Source: Glycomyces albidus (GTDB lineage: Bacteria; Actinomycetota; Actinomycetes; Mycobacteriales; Micromonosporaceae). From it: 64,000 nt of DNA. Shown here in pieces: positions 23,655 to 32,689 of this stretch. Position 1 is the stretch's first letter, and each line of letters starts with the position of its first letter. The DNA is taken from the NCBI RefSeq assembly GCF_009451885.1, contig NZ_WIAO01000007.1, forward strand, positions 62,001 to 126,000. The letters run 5' to 3'. The notes under the pieces are model-generated. The model saw only the letters and a program-made list of their open reading frames with translations, did not search any database and had not been told where the DNA came from. Position numbers and translations under genes: made by a program.

Positions 23655-23774
23655 GCGTTCGACCCCGCTGCACGGTCGGCCGACGCGGTTCGACGCGCTG
23701 AGCGCCAGCCCGACCGTCTGAAGAGGACGATGCCGGGCCGACCGATCGTCCGCGGGCACGCCCGCCCTCGGCCG

Positions 23775-24668
23775 TCAGCTCTCGCTGCGGCGCTTGAACG
23801 GCGCGATGACGGTCCGGACGGCTTCCGCTGCGCCCCAGTCGTCGTCATCATGGGCGATGATGCTGAGCAGCTCCCGGAGATGCAGGATCGGCATCCGCTC
23901 CTCCCAGCCGTCGTGGAGACCCGCGATCTCCCGGTACACGGCGAAGAACCGCTCGGAGGCGGGCGGGCGCGGCGAGCTCCACAGCATGCTGAGGTCGGCC
24001 TCGGGCCAGCAGTAGGACACGGCCGGGTCGATCAGCACCGGGTCGCCGTCACCGGTGGCGACGATGTTCTCCCGCCAGAGGTCGCCATGGGTCAGGCACG
24101 GCGGCTGCGGCGGGATGAGGTCCGGCAGGGCGGCGCACAGCCGTTCGAGCGCCCGGCGCTCCTCACGGTCGAATGCCGCCTCGACCGGCGGCTCGGTCAG
24201 CCAGCGCAGGACGCGCCGTTCGGCGAAGAACCTGTGGCCGTTCCGGTCCCAGGTGTTGTCCTGGCGCAGCCGGCCGAGCCGGCCGTCGCGGTGCCACCCG
24301 AACCGGTCGCCGGCGGTCGACGTGTGCAGCGCGGCCACCATGTGCGCGAGCCGCTCCCAGAAGTCCTCGTCGTCGCGGCGCGGCTCCATCTTCTCGAGCA
24401 CGAGCAGCCGTTCGGAGGCGTGCAGGACGTCGGGAGTGTTCGAGCCGCCGACATCGCGAAGCGCTGCGAGGCCGGCGGCTTCGACGACGAACACGTCCAG
24501 GGCCGGACCGGGCAGCGTCTTGGCGAAGACCTGCGAGCCGTCTTGAAGCGTGACCAGCCCGGCGACCGCGACCACTCCGCCGACGGCCTGCTCCACTCTC
24601 ATTGCGGCATAACCTGCTTCACGGAGCCGTTCCGTGAGGATCTCCTCATCTGACACGCTCTGATCCAA
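23775..24668 (-). CDS. Fructosamine-3-kinase-like protein
   Basis: 297 aa with an APH/FN3K kinase fold. GSQVFAKTLPG (nucleotide-binding Lys), EAAGLAALRDVGGSNTPDVL, catalytic LTHGDLWRENIV (about 194-205) and metal-binding LIDPAVSYCWPEADLSML (about 213-230), all in family order. The family phosphorylates the sugar of glycated amines, leading to deglycation. Cytosolic. Single gene, divergent from nothing nearby; the previous gene on the strand ends 85 bases upstream. Confidence 0.88.
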   Translation of the reverse strand: MDQSVSDEEILTERLREAGYAAMRVEQAVGGVVAVAGLVTLQDGSQVFAKTLPGPALDVFVVEAAGLAALRDVGGSNTPDVLHASERLLVLEKMEPRRDDEDFWERLAHMVAALHTSTAGDRFGWHRDGRLGRLRQDNTWDRNGHRFFAERRVLRWLTEPPVEAAFDREERRALERLCAALPDLIPPQPPCLTHGDLWRENIVATGDGDPVLIDPAVSYCWPEADLSMLWSSPRPPASERFFAVYREIAGLHDGWEERMPILHLRELLSIIAHDDDDWGAAEAVRTVIAPFKRRSES

Positions 24669-24753
24669 ACACGCCTCCGTCGGTTCCGCATAGCAGCCCG
24701 CGGCCTCCCGGCCCGACCGGTCGGCATAGGCCCCGGCGGCCTCACCCCGCGGT

Positions 24754-26088
24754 TCAGTCGAGCAGGGTGCTCGGACCGGTGGCGGCGAGGTAGGCGATCG
24801 CGTCGAACGTCCCGATCAGCGGGTCGGTGGACATGACGTACTGCGCGCCGTCCTGCCCCGCTTCGAGGTCGGGGTGGATCATCCGGGTCGTCACCGGCCC
24901 TTCGCGCCACCGGCGCACCGGCTCGGGCGCGTCGGCGTGCAGGTCGAGCAGGTAGTGCTCCCGCTTCGCCCTGCCCAGGGTCGCGTCGAGGAGGCCCTCC
25001 GGAGGCGGCCCGACCGGGACTTCGACGACCGGGAAGTACTGGGCGTTGACGACGCCTTCGCCGAAGACCGTGCCGATCGAGCGGTACGCGCGCCCCATCC
25101 GATGCCGCAGGTGCCCTCCGGCGTACCGGAACGTCGTCGTCTCGGCGGGCGTCGCGTACGTGGTCGAGGCCGCGGCGCTGGTGTGGATGTTGGCCGCCCA
25201 GTAGGCGGTCCGGCCGCCTTCCACCCGCTGCCACCACTGGATCGCGTCGGCGATGAACACCTCGCGCACGTCGCGGGGGAGTCCCGGGTCGACCGCGTAG
25301 TACTCGTGCCAGCCGATCACGGCGCGGGCGTGCTGCTCGGCGTATTCGCGTTCCTGTGCATCCACTTCGGACGGCAGCTCCTCGATGAGTGCGAGCGCGG
25401 CCTTGGCGTCGGCGATCATGGACTGCTGCGTCTCCTCGTCGAGGCCGAGGTACCACTGGATCTGGTTCGGCCGGGTGGGCCGGATCGGGTCGAGGTGCGC
25501 GGTGAGTTCGTCCAGGCAGTCGGGGGCGGCGGCCTCGACGTATGCGGTCATGGCCGTGAAGCTCGACTCGCGCAGGCTGAGCAGGTCGGCGCCGAAGAAC
25601 CGGACCTTCCGGTGGGGGTGTGCGTCGTTGCGGGCGCGCATCCATTCGATGAGGTCCACGATCTCCTGCGTGGCCCACAGAGGCGAGGACATGCCGCGCA
25701 CGAGTGCGGCCGCGTCGCCGTCGCCGCCGCGGACGTACCGGTCGATCTCGATGCCGTGGGCGAAGTCCTGTTCGAACGCGATGGTGCGGAACCCCATGCG
25801 CTCCACCAGGAACCGCACCATGCGGTGCTTGATGCGGAACTGCTCGCGCGAGCCGTGGCTCCACTCGCCGAGGCCCACGACCGGCGCGGCGCCGACGACG
25901 CGCCGCAGCGGCTCCAGGTCGTCGAGTCCGGCGGCCGGGTCGGTGGTGTCGATCGCCCGCGACCGGCGGTCGATCCAGGCGACGACCGGGTCGTCGGCGC
26001 CTTGGGCCGCGGACGGGAGGCCCGCCGCGAGCGCGGCTGCGGCGGCGGAGGAGAGGAGGACTCTGCGGGAGAGGCGCGTGCGTGACAT
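24754..26088 (-). CDS. Tat-exported erythromycin-esterase-family protein
   Basis: 444 aa from ATG at 26088. Twin-arginine leader SRTRLSRRVLLSSAAAAALAAG, cleaved near 30. The body has the EreA/SpaN-like landmarks VVGLGEWSHGSREQF (E75, H78), FEQDF (E106) and the later RKVRFFGADLLSLRES and YWAANIHTSAA. Known members hydrolyse macrolide lactones, but most homologues have other or unknown substrates, and an exported form is unusual for a resistance enzyme. Monocistronic. Confidence 0.85.
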   Translation of the reverse strand: MSRTRLSRRVLLSSAAAAALAAGLPSAAQGADDPVVAWIDRRSRAIDTTDPAAGLDDLEPLRRVVGAAPVVGLGEWSHGSREQFRIKHRMVRFLVERMGFRTIAFEQDFAHGIEIDRYVRGGDGDAAALVRGMSSPLWATQEIVDLIEWMRARNDAHPHRKVRFFGADLLSLRESSFTAMTAYVEAAAPDCLDELTAHLDPIRPTRPNQIQWYLGLDEETQQSMIADAKAALALIEELPSEVDAQEREYAEQHARAVIGWHEYYAVDPGLPRDVREVFIADAIQWWQRVEGGRTAYWAANIHTSAAASTTYATPAETTTFRYAGGHLRHRMGRAYRSIGTVFGEGVVNAQYFPVVEVPVGPPPEGLLDATLGRAKREHYLLDLHADAPEPVRRWREGPVTTRMIHPDLEAGQDGAQYVMSTDPLIGTFDAIAYLAATGPSTLLD

Positions 26089-26216
26089 CGGATCATCCTG
26101 TTCGGTCGGAGAGTGTTGCTCCTTCGATCCTCGACCGCCGCGGGATCGGGCGCATGCGCTCGAATGCTGATATCCCGCTACGTCCCGCCGCGTACCCGGG
26201 CGACGCCTCGGGGGCC

Positions 26217-26921
26217 TCACTCCTCGATGGCGCCGCCGATCGCGCGCAGGTGCTGCCGGAAGGTCGCGCCGTGGAGGTCGCGTGCGGCGAGGTAGTCCGC
26301 GAAGGCGACCTGGGCCCGGAGTCCGGTGCCCAGGCGCATGCGGGCGGCCTGGCGGCGTTCGGTGTCGCGGATCGCGGCCGCCGCGGCGGCGAGGTCGGCG
26401 GCGCGGGCGAGCGGGACGAACAGGACGCCGTCGTCGTCGGCGAGGACCACATCGTCGGCGGTGACCAGGTGTTCGCCGACTCTCGCCGAGGTGAGCGCTT
26501 CGGGCTCTTGAGGATCGAGCCGCTGCGGCCCGGCGGGGAGGGCGCCTTGGCTGAACACGGGCAGGCCGATGGCGCGCAGTTCGGCGGTGTCGCGGTGCAG
26601 GCCCCAGATCACGATGCCGCCCAGGCCGGCCTGGCGGGCTTCGAGGGCCATGAGGTCGCCGACGCAGGACTCGTCGGCGCGGCCGGCGTTGTCGACGACG
26701 AGGACCTCACCGGGCGCGGCTCGTTCGAGGGCTTCGAGGAAGACGTCGACGCTGCCGTAGTGGCGGGCGGGCCGGGCGCGTCCGACCAGGTGGACGCCGT
26801 CCCAGAGCGGCCGGACGGTCGCGGGCGCGCACCGGAGCGGGACGCCGAGGCGCAGGGCCGCGTCGGCGACGTGCGCGGTGGTGAGGTCCTGGTAGGTCTG
26901 CTGCAGCTCGAGCGCTTCCAT
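26217..26921 (-). CDS. RraA-like / 4-hydroxy-4-methyl-2-oxoglutarate aldolase family protein
   Basis: 234 aa. RraA fold features: TTAHVADAALRLGVPLR (about 14-30), RARPARHYGSVDVFLEAL, GEVLVVDNAGRADESCVGDLMALEARQAGLGGIVIWGLHRDT (about 71-112, with the Arg-Asp pair R111-D112 that binds metal and substrate in HMG/CHA aldolases). It may be a metal-dependent oxoacid aldolase or decarboxylase; regulation of RNase E is unlikely in this organism. Cytosolic, monocistronic. Confidence 0.85.
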   Translation of the reverse strand: MEALELQQTYQDLTTAHVADAALRLGVPLRCAPATVRPLWDGVHLVGRARPARHYGSVDVFLEALERAAPGEVLVVDNAGRADESCVGDLMALEARQAGLGGIVIWGLHRDTAELRAIGLPVFSQGALPAGPQRLDPQEPEALTSARVGEHLVTADDVVLADDDGVLFVPLARAADLAAAAAAIRDTERRQAARMRLGTGLRAQVAFADYLAARDLHGATFRQHLRAIGGAIEE

Positions 26922-27188
26922 CGGCTTCTCCTCGGTTCCGGCGCCCCGCTCCCCGAGAGCGGCGCTCGGTCAATAGTGCGGCAGCGGCCGCCTCGATCCC
27001 GCTCCCGGAGGGGCCTGGGCGGCGCGGAGCACGCGCCTCCGCAGACTCCGGGTCGCATTTGCCGATCAACGGACCGGCGTGTCGGGGACTCGCCGGTGAT
27101 CTGCGCGACGTTCGGGTTGCATCCGGTACCGGGGTACGGGTTTACGGTTGTGGTCTACCCGGCCCATGACCTGCAGGAGGCGAGCGAC

Positions 27189-27578
27189 ATGACCGCATTC
27201 TCGACCGCCGCGGCCGGTGACGCCGGCGGCTTCCCGACCCGGGGTGTGCCGACGTGGATCGCCGACGACGCGTGCCTCCTGCCCGCGGCCGACCGGGCCG
27301 CGCGGCTGGCCGCGTTCGACGACCTGTTCGCCGCGGCGGTGCGGTCGGTCGAACGACTCGAGCCGACCCGGCTGCGACTCGGCCTCTCCCCGGATCCGGC
27401 GGTGGCCGCGCGCGCCGCCGACCTGTCGCTGCGCGAGGCCGACTGCTGCGGCTTCTTCACGTTCCAGCTCACCGCCGGCACCGGACGGCTCGAACTCGAC
27501 ATCGCCGTCCCCGAGCACCGCGCCGGCGTCCTGGACGGCATCGCCGCCCAGGCCGAAGCCGCGCGGACGTCCTCGTGA
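27189..27578 (+). CDS. Small protein with DCCGFF motif, coupled to MerR regulator
   Basis: 129 aa. AGGAGG lies 8 bases before the ATG. Helical, with a vicinal-Cys motif LREADCCGFFTFQL (about 90-103) and otherwise Ala/Arg-rich. I recognise the arrangement (small DCCGFF protein followed by a Cys-rich MerR) from actinobacterial genomes but not a proven function. Vicinal cysteines next to a MerR regulator suggest thiophilic metal binding. Its stop overlaps the MerR start (GTGA). Confidence 0.7.
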   Translation: MTAFSTAAAGDAGGFPTRGVPTWIADDACLLPAADRAARLAAFDDLFAAAVRSVERLEPTRLRLGLSPDPAVAARAADLSLREADCCGFFTFQLTAGTGRLELDIAVPEHRAGVLDGIAAQAEAARTSS

Positions 27579-28003
27579 CCGCGTCGATGCGGCCCGGGCA
27601 GGTCGCCGAGGCGGCAGGGGTCGGCCGGGAGACACTGCGCTACTACGAGCGTCGCGGGCTCATCGCCCCCGCCGCCCGAACCCTCGGCGGCCATCGCCTG
27701 TACCCCGCCGAGGCCGTCGACCGGCTGCGAGCGATCAAGGCCGCGCAGCGGCTCGGATTCAGCCTCGACGAGATCGCGGCGCTGACCGGTCGGCGCCGCG
27801 GTCCCGACGGCGGCCTGCAGCACGGCGCCCGCGTCAAGCTCGACCAGGTCAAGGCGCGCATCGCCGAACTCGAGGCCGTCGCCGCCCTCCTGGAGGAGGC
27901 CCTGACCGCCGGGTGCGACGACCTCGAGACCTGCGCGCACACCCCCGCGTGCCCGCTGCCCTTCCCCGGCGCCGCGGCGCCGACCCGCGCCGACCGGGGC
28001 TGA
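27575..28003 (+). CDS. MerR-family regulator with Cys-rich C-terminus
   Basis: 142 aa from GTG at 27575, which overlaps the upstream stop by 4 bases; ATG at 27587 is the alternative. Winged helix [38 protein letters not shown], dimer helix, then a metal-loop-like tail [17 protein letters not shown]. The placement of three Cys plus His is like Zn/Hg/Cd-responsive members. It probably controls its own operon, including the 129-aa DCCGFF protein. Confidence 0.88.
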   Translation: MTASMRPGQVAEAAGVGRETLRYYERRGLIAPAARTLGGHRLYPAEAVDRLRAIKAAQRLGFSLDEIAALTGRRRGPDGGLQHGARVKLDQVKARIAELEAVAALLEEALTAGCDDLETCAHTPACPLPFPGAAAPTRADRG

Positions 28004-28016
28004 TAGGTTCGCGCGC

Positions 28017-28349
28017 ATGGACACCGCCCGGTCGATCAGCCTGTTCCTGCTCGCCGCCCTCGCCGAGATCGGCGGGGCCTGGCTGATCTGGCAGGGTCTG
28101 CGCGAGCACCGCGGGATGCTCTGGATCGCCGCCGGGATCGTTGCCCTCGGCGCCTACGGGTTCGTCGCCGCATTCCAGCCCGACCCGAACTTCGGCCGGG
28201 TCCTCGCCGCGTACGGCGGGATCTTCGTCGCGGGATCGCTCGCCTGGGGCATGGTCGTGGACGGGTTCCGCCCCGACCGGTGGGACCTCGTCGGCGCCGG
28301 CATCTGCCTGCTCGGCGTCGCGGTCATCATGTACGCCCCGCGCGGATAG
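28017..28349 (+). CDS. YnfA-family membrane protein
   Basis: 110 aa, four membrane helices. Signature [23 protein letters not shown] (7-29), [33 protein letters not shown] (46-78) and [22 protein letters not shown]. YnfA proteins are related to small multidrug-resistance transporters; some mediate efflux. It is 13 bases after the MerR gene, so probably the third gene of this presumptive metal/thiol-response operon. Confidence 0.93.
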   Translation: MDTARSISLFLLAALAEIGGAWLIWQGLREHRGMLWIAAGIVALGAYGFVAAFQPDPNFGRVLAAYGGIFVAGSLAWGMVVDGFRPDRWDLVGAGICLLGVAVIMYAPRG

Positions 28350-28388
28350 GCGGCCTCGCCGCGCCGTCGGAAGAGGTGCGCGCCTCGG

Positions 28389-29789
28389 TCACCGGCGCGC
28401 TCCGGCCGCGGCCGGATAACGCCGGTTCGCGTCGCAGGGCGCGTCGGATCCGGTCGCGGGCCAGTGCGCGTGCAGGCCGTCGATGACGAAGTCGTGCTCG
28501 TGGCGCCAGCCGCCCGGCGCGGGCCGGGCGCCGGCCAGGTGGGGGTCGTCGGGGTCCAACCGGGCGTGGACGTGCGGGACGGTGGCGGCGTCCCGCTTCG
28601 GCCAGCAGACGAGCCCGGTGATCGCGGCGGCCCCGGCGAGGACGGCGAGCACGGTCGCGGCCGAAGCCAGGTCCGCTTGGGCGGCAAGCCATCCCGCGGC
28701 GGGATAGGTGACGAGGAACCAGCCGTGCGAGAGCGAGAACTGGGCGGCGAAGGCCGCGGGCCGGTCGTTCGGGGCCGAGGAGGCCGCGACCACGCGTCCG
28801 GTCGGGGTCAGGATCGCACCGGTGGCGGCGCCGAGCAGCGACCACAGGGCGAGGAGCCCGGCCCACCCGAGGGTGCCCGTTGCGAGCGCCGCGGCGAGCG
28901 CGGCCTGGCCGGCCCCGAGCGCGAATGCGGCCGGGAGCATGACCTGCCGGTCCGTGAGGCGCTTCAGGAGCCGCGGCAGCAGCAGCGCGGCGGTCATCGA
29001 GCCGATGCCGAAGGCCCCCAACGCGACGGCGACGGCACCGCCGCCGCGACCGAGCCCGTCATGGACGAGGACGACCGTGTTGACGACGACCATCGCGGTC
29101 GCGGCGGCCACGGCCAGGTGCATCAGCAGCAGGGCCCGGAGCCGGGGCGTGGCGAGGTACAGCCGGAACCCGCGCGTGGTGGCGGCCCACCGTCCGCCGG
29201 CCCCCGGAGGCGGGGCGGGCTTCGGGAGGACCACCGAGACGACCAGGACCGCCGAGGCGAGGAACCCGATGGCGGTCCCGGTGAACAGCCACTGGTAGCC
29301 GACCAGGGCGAGGAGCACGGCCGCGACCGCGGGACTGCACAGGCTCTCCAGGTCGTACGCGAGCCGCGACAGCGACAGGGCCTTCGTGTAGTCGTCCTCG
29401 CGGGGGAGGACCTCCGGGATGGCCGCCTGGAACGTCGGCGTGAAGGCCGCCGACGCCGACTGGAGCACCAGGACGAGGACGTACACCTGCCAGACCTCGG
29501 TCACGAACGGCAGCGCCAGCGCGACCGCGGCGCGCGCGATGTCCATGGCGACGAGGAGGGTGCGGCGGGAGAGGCGTTCGGCGAGCGCCGTCGCGACGGG
29601 TCCGATGAGGAGGTAGGCGAGCATCTTGATCGCGAGGGCGGTGCCGAGCACGGCTCCGGCGTCGGCCCCGGCGAGGTCGTATGCGAGCAGGCTGAGCGCC
29701 ACCGTCGCCAGGCCGGTGCCGACGAGGGCGATGGCCTGGGCGGCGAACAGGCGGCGGTAGGTGCGGTCGCGCAGTACGGAGAACGGCAT
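28389..29789 (-). CDS. MFS exporter with His-rich C-terminus
   Basis: 466 aa, about 12 helices (LFAAQAIALVGTGLATVALSLLAYDLAG first; then AERLSRRTLLVAMDIAR, where the family has R-x-x-R in loop 2-3). The last 75 residues are soluble and His-rich (VPHVHARLDPDDPHLAG, HEHDFVIDGLHAHW), suggesting metal binding. The ATG at 29789 has an ArsR-type operator 45-70 bases upstream. The adjacent ArsR regulator points to efflux of a divalent metal; the substrate is inferred. Confidence 0.85.
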   Translation of the reverse strand: MPFSVLRDRTYRRLFAAQAIALVGTGLATVALSLLAYDLAGADAGAVLGTALAIKMLAYLLIGPVATALAERLSRRTLLVAMDIARAAVALALPFVTEVWQVYVLVLVLQSASAAFTPTFQAAIPEVLPREDDYTKALSLSRLAYDLESLCSPAVAAVLLALVGYQWLFTGTAIGFLASAVLVVSVVLPKPAPPPGAGGRWAATTRGFRLYLATPRLRALLLMHLAVAAATAMVVVNTVVLVHDGLGRGGGAVAVALGAFGIGSMTAALLLPRLLKRLTDRQVMLPAAFALGAGQAALAAALATGTLGWAGLLALWSLLGAATGAILTPTGRVVAASSAPNDRPAAFAAQFSLSHGWFLVTYPAAGWLAAQADLASAATVLAVLAGAAAITGLVCWPKRDAATVPHVHARLDPDDPHLAGARPAPGGWRHEHDFVIDGLHAHWPATGSDAPCDANRRYPAAAGARR

Positions 29790-29834
29790 GCGGTCCTCGG
29801 GCAGGGGACGGTGATGACCCCGCGACCGTAACAT

Positions 29835-29858
29835 ACATGTGCGCACCTGCGCACATGT
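29835..29858. promoter_or_regulatory. ArsR operator upstream of the MFS gene
   Basis: Perfect 11-base arms ACATGTGCGCA / TGCGCACATGT around CC. The core GTGCGCACC(T/C)GCGCAC is repeated before the ArsR gene at 30248-30265. Confidence 0.85.
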
Positions 29859-29875
29859 CTAGCGTATTTCAGGTG

Positions 29876-30235
29876 TCAGCCGTGCCAGGGCTTGCCGCTG
29901 ACCTGGTGGTCGGCGCGGCTCAACGCCTCGAGCACGAGACGGCGCAGGTGCCCGTCGGTCATCGAGTAGACCGCGCGCCGGCCCTCCCGGCGCGCCTGGA
30001 CGAGCCCGGCGAGCCGCAGCTTCGCCAGGTGCTGGCTCACCGCCGTCCGCGCCGCCCCCGTCGCCGCGGCCAGCGCGGTCACGTCCGCCTCGCCTTCGGC
30101 CAGCACCCAAAGCAGGTGCAGCCGGGTCTGATCGGCCATCAAGGCGAAGACCCCCGCCGCGGCGGCGAGCTGCTCGGCATTGGGCGCGACATGATGCAAG
30201 CCGTCTGCAGGAGCCGGTTCTTCGCGTTCGGGCAT
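29876..30235 (-). CDS. ArsR-family metal-responsive repressor
   Basis: 119 aa. Winged helix LMADQTRLHLLWVLAEGEADVTALAAATGAARTAVSQHLAKLRLAGLVQARREGRRAVYSM. The alpha-3 ELCxC arsenic motif is absent. C-terminal helix with DGHLRRLVLEALSRADHQ and tail KPWHG resembles alpha-5 sites of CzrA/NmtR sensors (D..H / H). Probably a zinc, nickel or cobalt sensor. Operators precede both itself and the MFS gene, so it autoregulates and controls export. Confidence 0.92.
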   Translation of the reverse strand: MPEREEPAPADGLHHVAPNAEQLAAAAGVFALMADQTRLHLLWVLAEGEADVTALAAATGAARTAVSQHLAKLRLAGLVQARREGRRAVYSMTDGHLRRLVLEALSRADHQVSGKPWHG

Positions 30236-30247
30236 GCGGCAATCCTA

Positions 30248-30265
30248 CGTGCGCACCCGCGCACG
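30248..30265. promoter_or_regulatory. ArsR operator upstream of arsR-like gene
   Basis: CGTGCGCA-cc-CGCGCACG, a near-palindrome matching the core of the site at 29835-29858, 13 bases upstream of the ArsR start. One arm mismatch suggests weaker binding. Confidence 0.75.
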
Positions 30266-30451
30266 ACGCCCTGCCCGGACCCGGGCCGCGCCCGCCGGCT
30301 CTGCCGGTCCGGGGCCCGCGCGGACGGTCGCTCTCCAGCCCGTTCGCCCTCGCCGCGTTGCCGAACGACCCGGCCGCCACGGGGAGCCGGGTCGCCCGCC
30401 TTGCGGGCGAACGGACTCGGAGCCCCCTCGCCCTGGTTCACCCGACCGGCC

Positions 30452-31267
30452 CTAGTCTCCGCTCGCTCGCAGCGAGGCGCGGTACTGGCCGGGGCTCGTG
30501 CCGGCGAGCTTCGCGAACTGGGCGTAGAAGGTGCTGCCGGAACCGAAGCCGGCCGCGTACCCGACCGCGGAGCAGTCGAGGTCGGTGGTGGCCAGGAGCC
30601 GCTGCGCCTCGGCCACGCGCCGGCGCAGCAGGAAGTCGCCGATGGTCATGCTCCAGGTCCGCCGGAACAGCGTCATCGCGTACTCGGTGTTCAGATGGGC
30701 CACCGCCGCGACGTCCGACGCGGTGATCGGGTCGCGGAACCGTTCCATGATGAACGCCGCCATCTCGAGCGGACGCGAGCTCGGGCCGGTGCCGGACGGC
30801 CGCGCCCGCGCCGCGCGCAGGGTCCGGCGCATCAGGGCCTGCACCTCCAACAGGGCGGCGTCCGCGTCGCGGCCGGCGAAGTCCTGCTCCCAGCGCCGCC
30901 ACACCCGGCTCGCATCCACATCGGACGGCAAGGCCGCGAGGGCCGGCCGGCCCTCCAGGAGGGAGCGCATGTCGGCCGCGGGCAGGTCCCACGCCAGCAC
31001 CGCCGAGAGCGGGACGTGCACCCAGCAGACCTCGGCCGGCGCACCGGCGGGCGCCAGCAGCCGGTGCGGCAGGCTCGCCCAGAACACCGCCGACTGGCCC
31101 TGCTCGACGCGGACGCGGCGCTCGCCCATCAGGTACTCGATCGCCCCGCTGGTGACGACGTTCAACTCGATGTCGTCGTGGCTGTGCGGGCGGGCCATCT
31201 CCGGGGCGGTCCCCTGGGCGACCCAGATCCCGGCGGGCGCGAGCTCCACCACCGCTTCGTACTTCAC
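30452..31267 (-). CDS. AraC-family regulator, divergent from GH27
   Basis: 271 aa from GTG at 31267 (in-frame TTG at 31312 is the alternative; the GTG aligns with the start of the paralogue at 35737). N-terminal cupin PHSHDDIELNVVTSGAIEYLMG, then VFWASLPHRL. C-terminal double helix-turn-helix (ITASDVAAVAHLNTEYAMTLFRRTWSMTIGDFLLRRRVAEAQRLLATTDLDCSAVGYAAGFGSGSTFYAQFAKLAGTSPGQYR shown here in outline only by its start and end). Likely activates the GH27 gene 89 bases away in response to a sugar. Confidence 0.9.
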   Translation of the reverse strand: MKYEAVVELAPAGIWVAQGTAPEMARPHSHDDIELNVVTSGAIEYLMGERRVRVEQGQSAVFWASLPHRLLAPAGAPAEVCWVHVPLSAVLAWDLPAADMRSLLEGRPALAALPSDVDASRVWRRWEQDFAGRDADAALLEVQALMRRTLRAARARPSGTGPSSRPLEMAAFIMERFRDPITASDVAAVAHLNTEYAMTLFRRTWSMTIGDFLLRRRVAEAQRLLATTDLDCSAVGYAAGFGSGSTFYAQFAKLAGTSPGQYRASLRASGD

Positions 31268-31356
31268 GAGGGGCGATGCTAGCCGAACAAAGGATCCCGG
31301 AGGAACGGCCAAGCGGGCCGGATTCGCATCCGCCCGGCCGCGGATACGGTGGTGCC

Positions 31357-32628
31357 ATGACGTCGACTTCCGCGAGAAAGCACGCTGCGCAGCGCCCGCC
31401 CATGGGATGGAACAGCTGGGACTGCTTCGGCGGCTCGGTGACCGAGGACCAGGTCATCGCCAACGCCGAGTTCATGGCCGCCGAGCTCAAGCCCTACGGC
31501 TGGGACACCATCGTCGTCGACATCCAGTGGTACGAGCCGAACCCAGGGGCGCACGGGTACAACCCGGTCGCCGACCCGGTGCTCGACGCCTGGGGACGGC
31601 AGCTCCCGGCGCCGAACCGGTTCCCCTCGGCATCGGACGGGTCGTTCAAGGCCCTCGCCGACCGCGTGCACGCGCTGGGCCTGCGGTTCGGCGTGCACAT
31701 GATGCGGGGCATCCCGAAGAAGGCCGTCGAACTGGACCTCCCGGTGCTCGGGGCCGACACGACGGCGTCGCGGATCGCCGACCGCGGCAACGCGTGCACC
31801 TGGAACCCGGACAACTTCGGGATCGACCACGCCGCGCCCGGCGCGCAGGCCTACTACGACTCGCAGGTCGCGCAGTTCGCCGACTGGGGCGTCGACTTCG
31901 TCAAGCTCGACGACGTCCTCCACCCGCCGACGCAGAGCGCCGACATCGCCGCGTACTCGCGCGCGATCGACCGGTGCGGGCGGCCGATCGTGCTGAGCCT
32001 GTCCCCCGGGAAGGCCCTGTCCTTCGCGCACCTCGACGAGCTCCGGCGGCACTCGGAGATGTGGCGGATCTCCGACGACCTCTGGGACGACTGGAGCGCG
32101 CTGCTGGAGATGTTCCAGCGGGCGGCGCGCTGGGCGCCGCATCAGGTGCCGGGCGCCTGGGGCGACGCCGACATGCTGCCGCTCGGGCGCATCGGCATCA
32201 GCGCGCACGTCGGCGAGGACCGGCTCTCGCGGTTGACGCTCGAGGAGCAGCGCACGATGCTGACGCTCTGGTGCATGATGCGGTCGCCGCTGATGTTCGG
32301 CGGGCACCTCCCGGACACGCCGGCCGACACGCTCGAGCTGCTCCGCAATCCCGAGGTCCTCGCGCTGCTGTCGAGCCGGAGCAGCCGCGAGATCGTCCGC
32401 GACCACTCGCTGGTGGTCTGGACCGCCGACCTGGGCGACGCGCAGGCGTGCGCGGTCTTCTGGCTCGGGGACGAACCGGCCGACCTCGACGTCCACCTCG
32501 CCGACCTCGGCGAGGCGCGCCCCGACCGCGTCCGCGACCTCTGGAGCGGCACCGACATCCAGGTCGAGGACGCGCGGGTCCGCCTCCGGGTCCCGGCCCA
32601 CGGCACCCGGCTGTTCCGGTTGGGATAG
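31357..32628 (+). CDS. GH27 alpha-galactosidase-like glycoside hydrolase
   Basis: 423 aa, no signal peptide, so cytosolic. PPMGWNSWDCFGG (14-26) is the GH27 opening. Nucleophile motif DFVKLDDV (D185 by position) and acid/base MWRISDDLWDDW (D240). Then MRSPLMFGGHLPD. The usual K-Y-D-x-C is K-L-D-D-V, so specificity may differ; some GH27 enzymes are beta-L-arabinopyranosidases. C-terminal beta-sandwich ends HGTRLFRLG. Controlled presumably by the divergent AraC protein. Confidence 0.88.
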   Translation: MTSTSARKHAAQRPPMGWNSWDCFGGSVTEDQVIANAEFMAAELKPYGWDTIVVDIQWYEPNPGAHGYNPVADPVLDAWGRQLPAPNRFPSASDGSFKALADRVHALGLRFGVHMMRGIPKKAVELDLPVLGADTTASRIADRGNACTWNPDNFGIDHAAPGAQAYYDSQVAQFADWGVDFVKLDDVLHPPTQSADIAAYSRAIDRCGRPIVLSLSPGKALSFAHLDELRRHSEMWRISDDLWDDWSALLEMFQRAARWAPHQVPGAWGDADMLPLGRIGISAHVGEDRLSRLTLEEQRTMLTLWCMMRSPLMFGGHLPDTPADTLELLRNPEVLALLSSRSSREIVRDHSLVVWTADLGDAQACAVFWLGDEPADLDVHLADLGEARPDRVRDLWSGTDIQVEDARVRLRVPAHGTRLFRLG

Positions 32629-32639
32629 CCGGCGTTCAC

Positions 32640-32685
32640 GGCCGGAGCACGGCGGCCCGGGCCGGGCGCCGACCGTGCTCCGGCC
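32640..32685. terminator. bidirectional hairpin
   Basis: Perfect 13-base arms GGCCGGAGCACGG / CCGTGCTCCGGCC with a 20-base loop between the convergent GH27 and alpha/beta-hydrolase genes. Confidence 0.75.
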
Positions 32686-32689
32686 GGTT

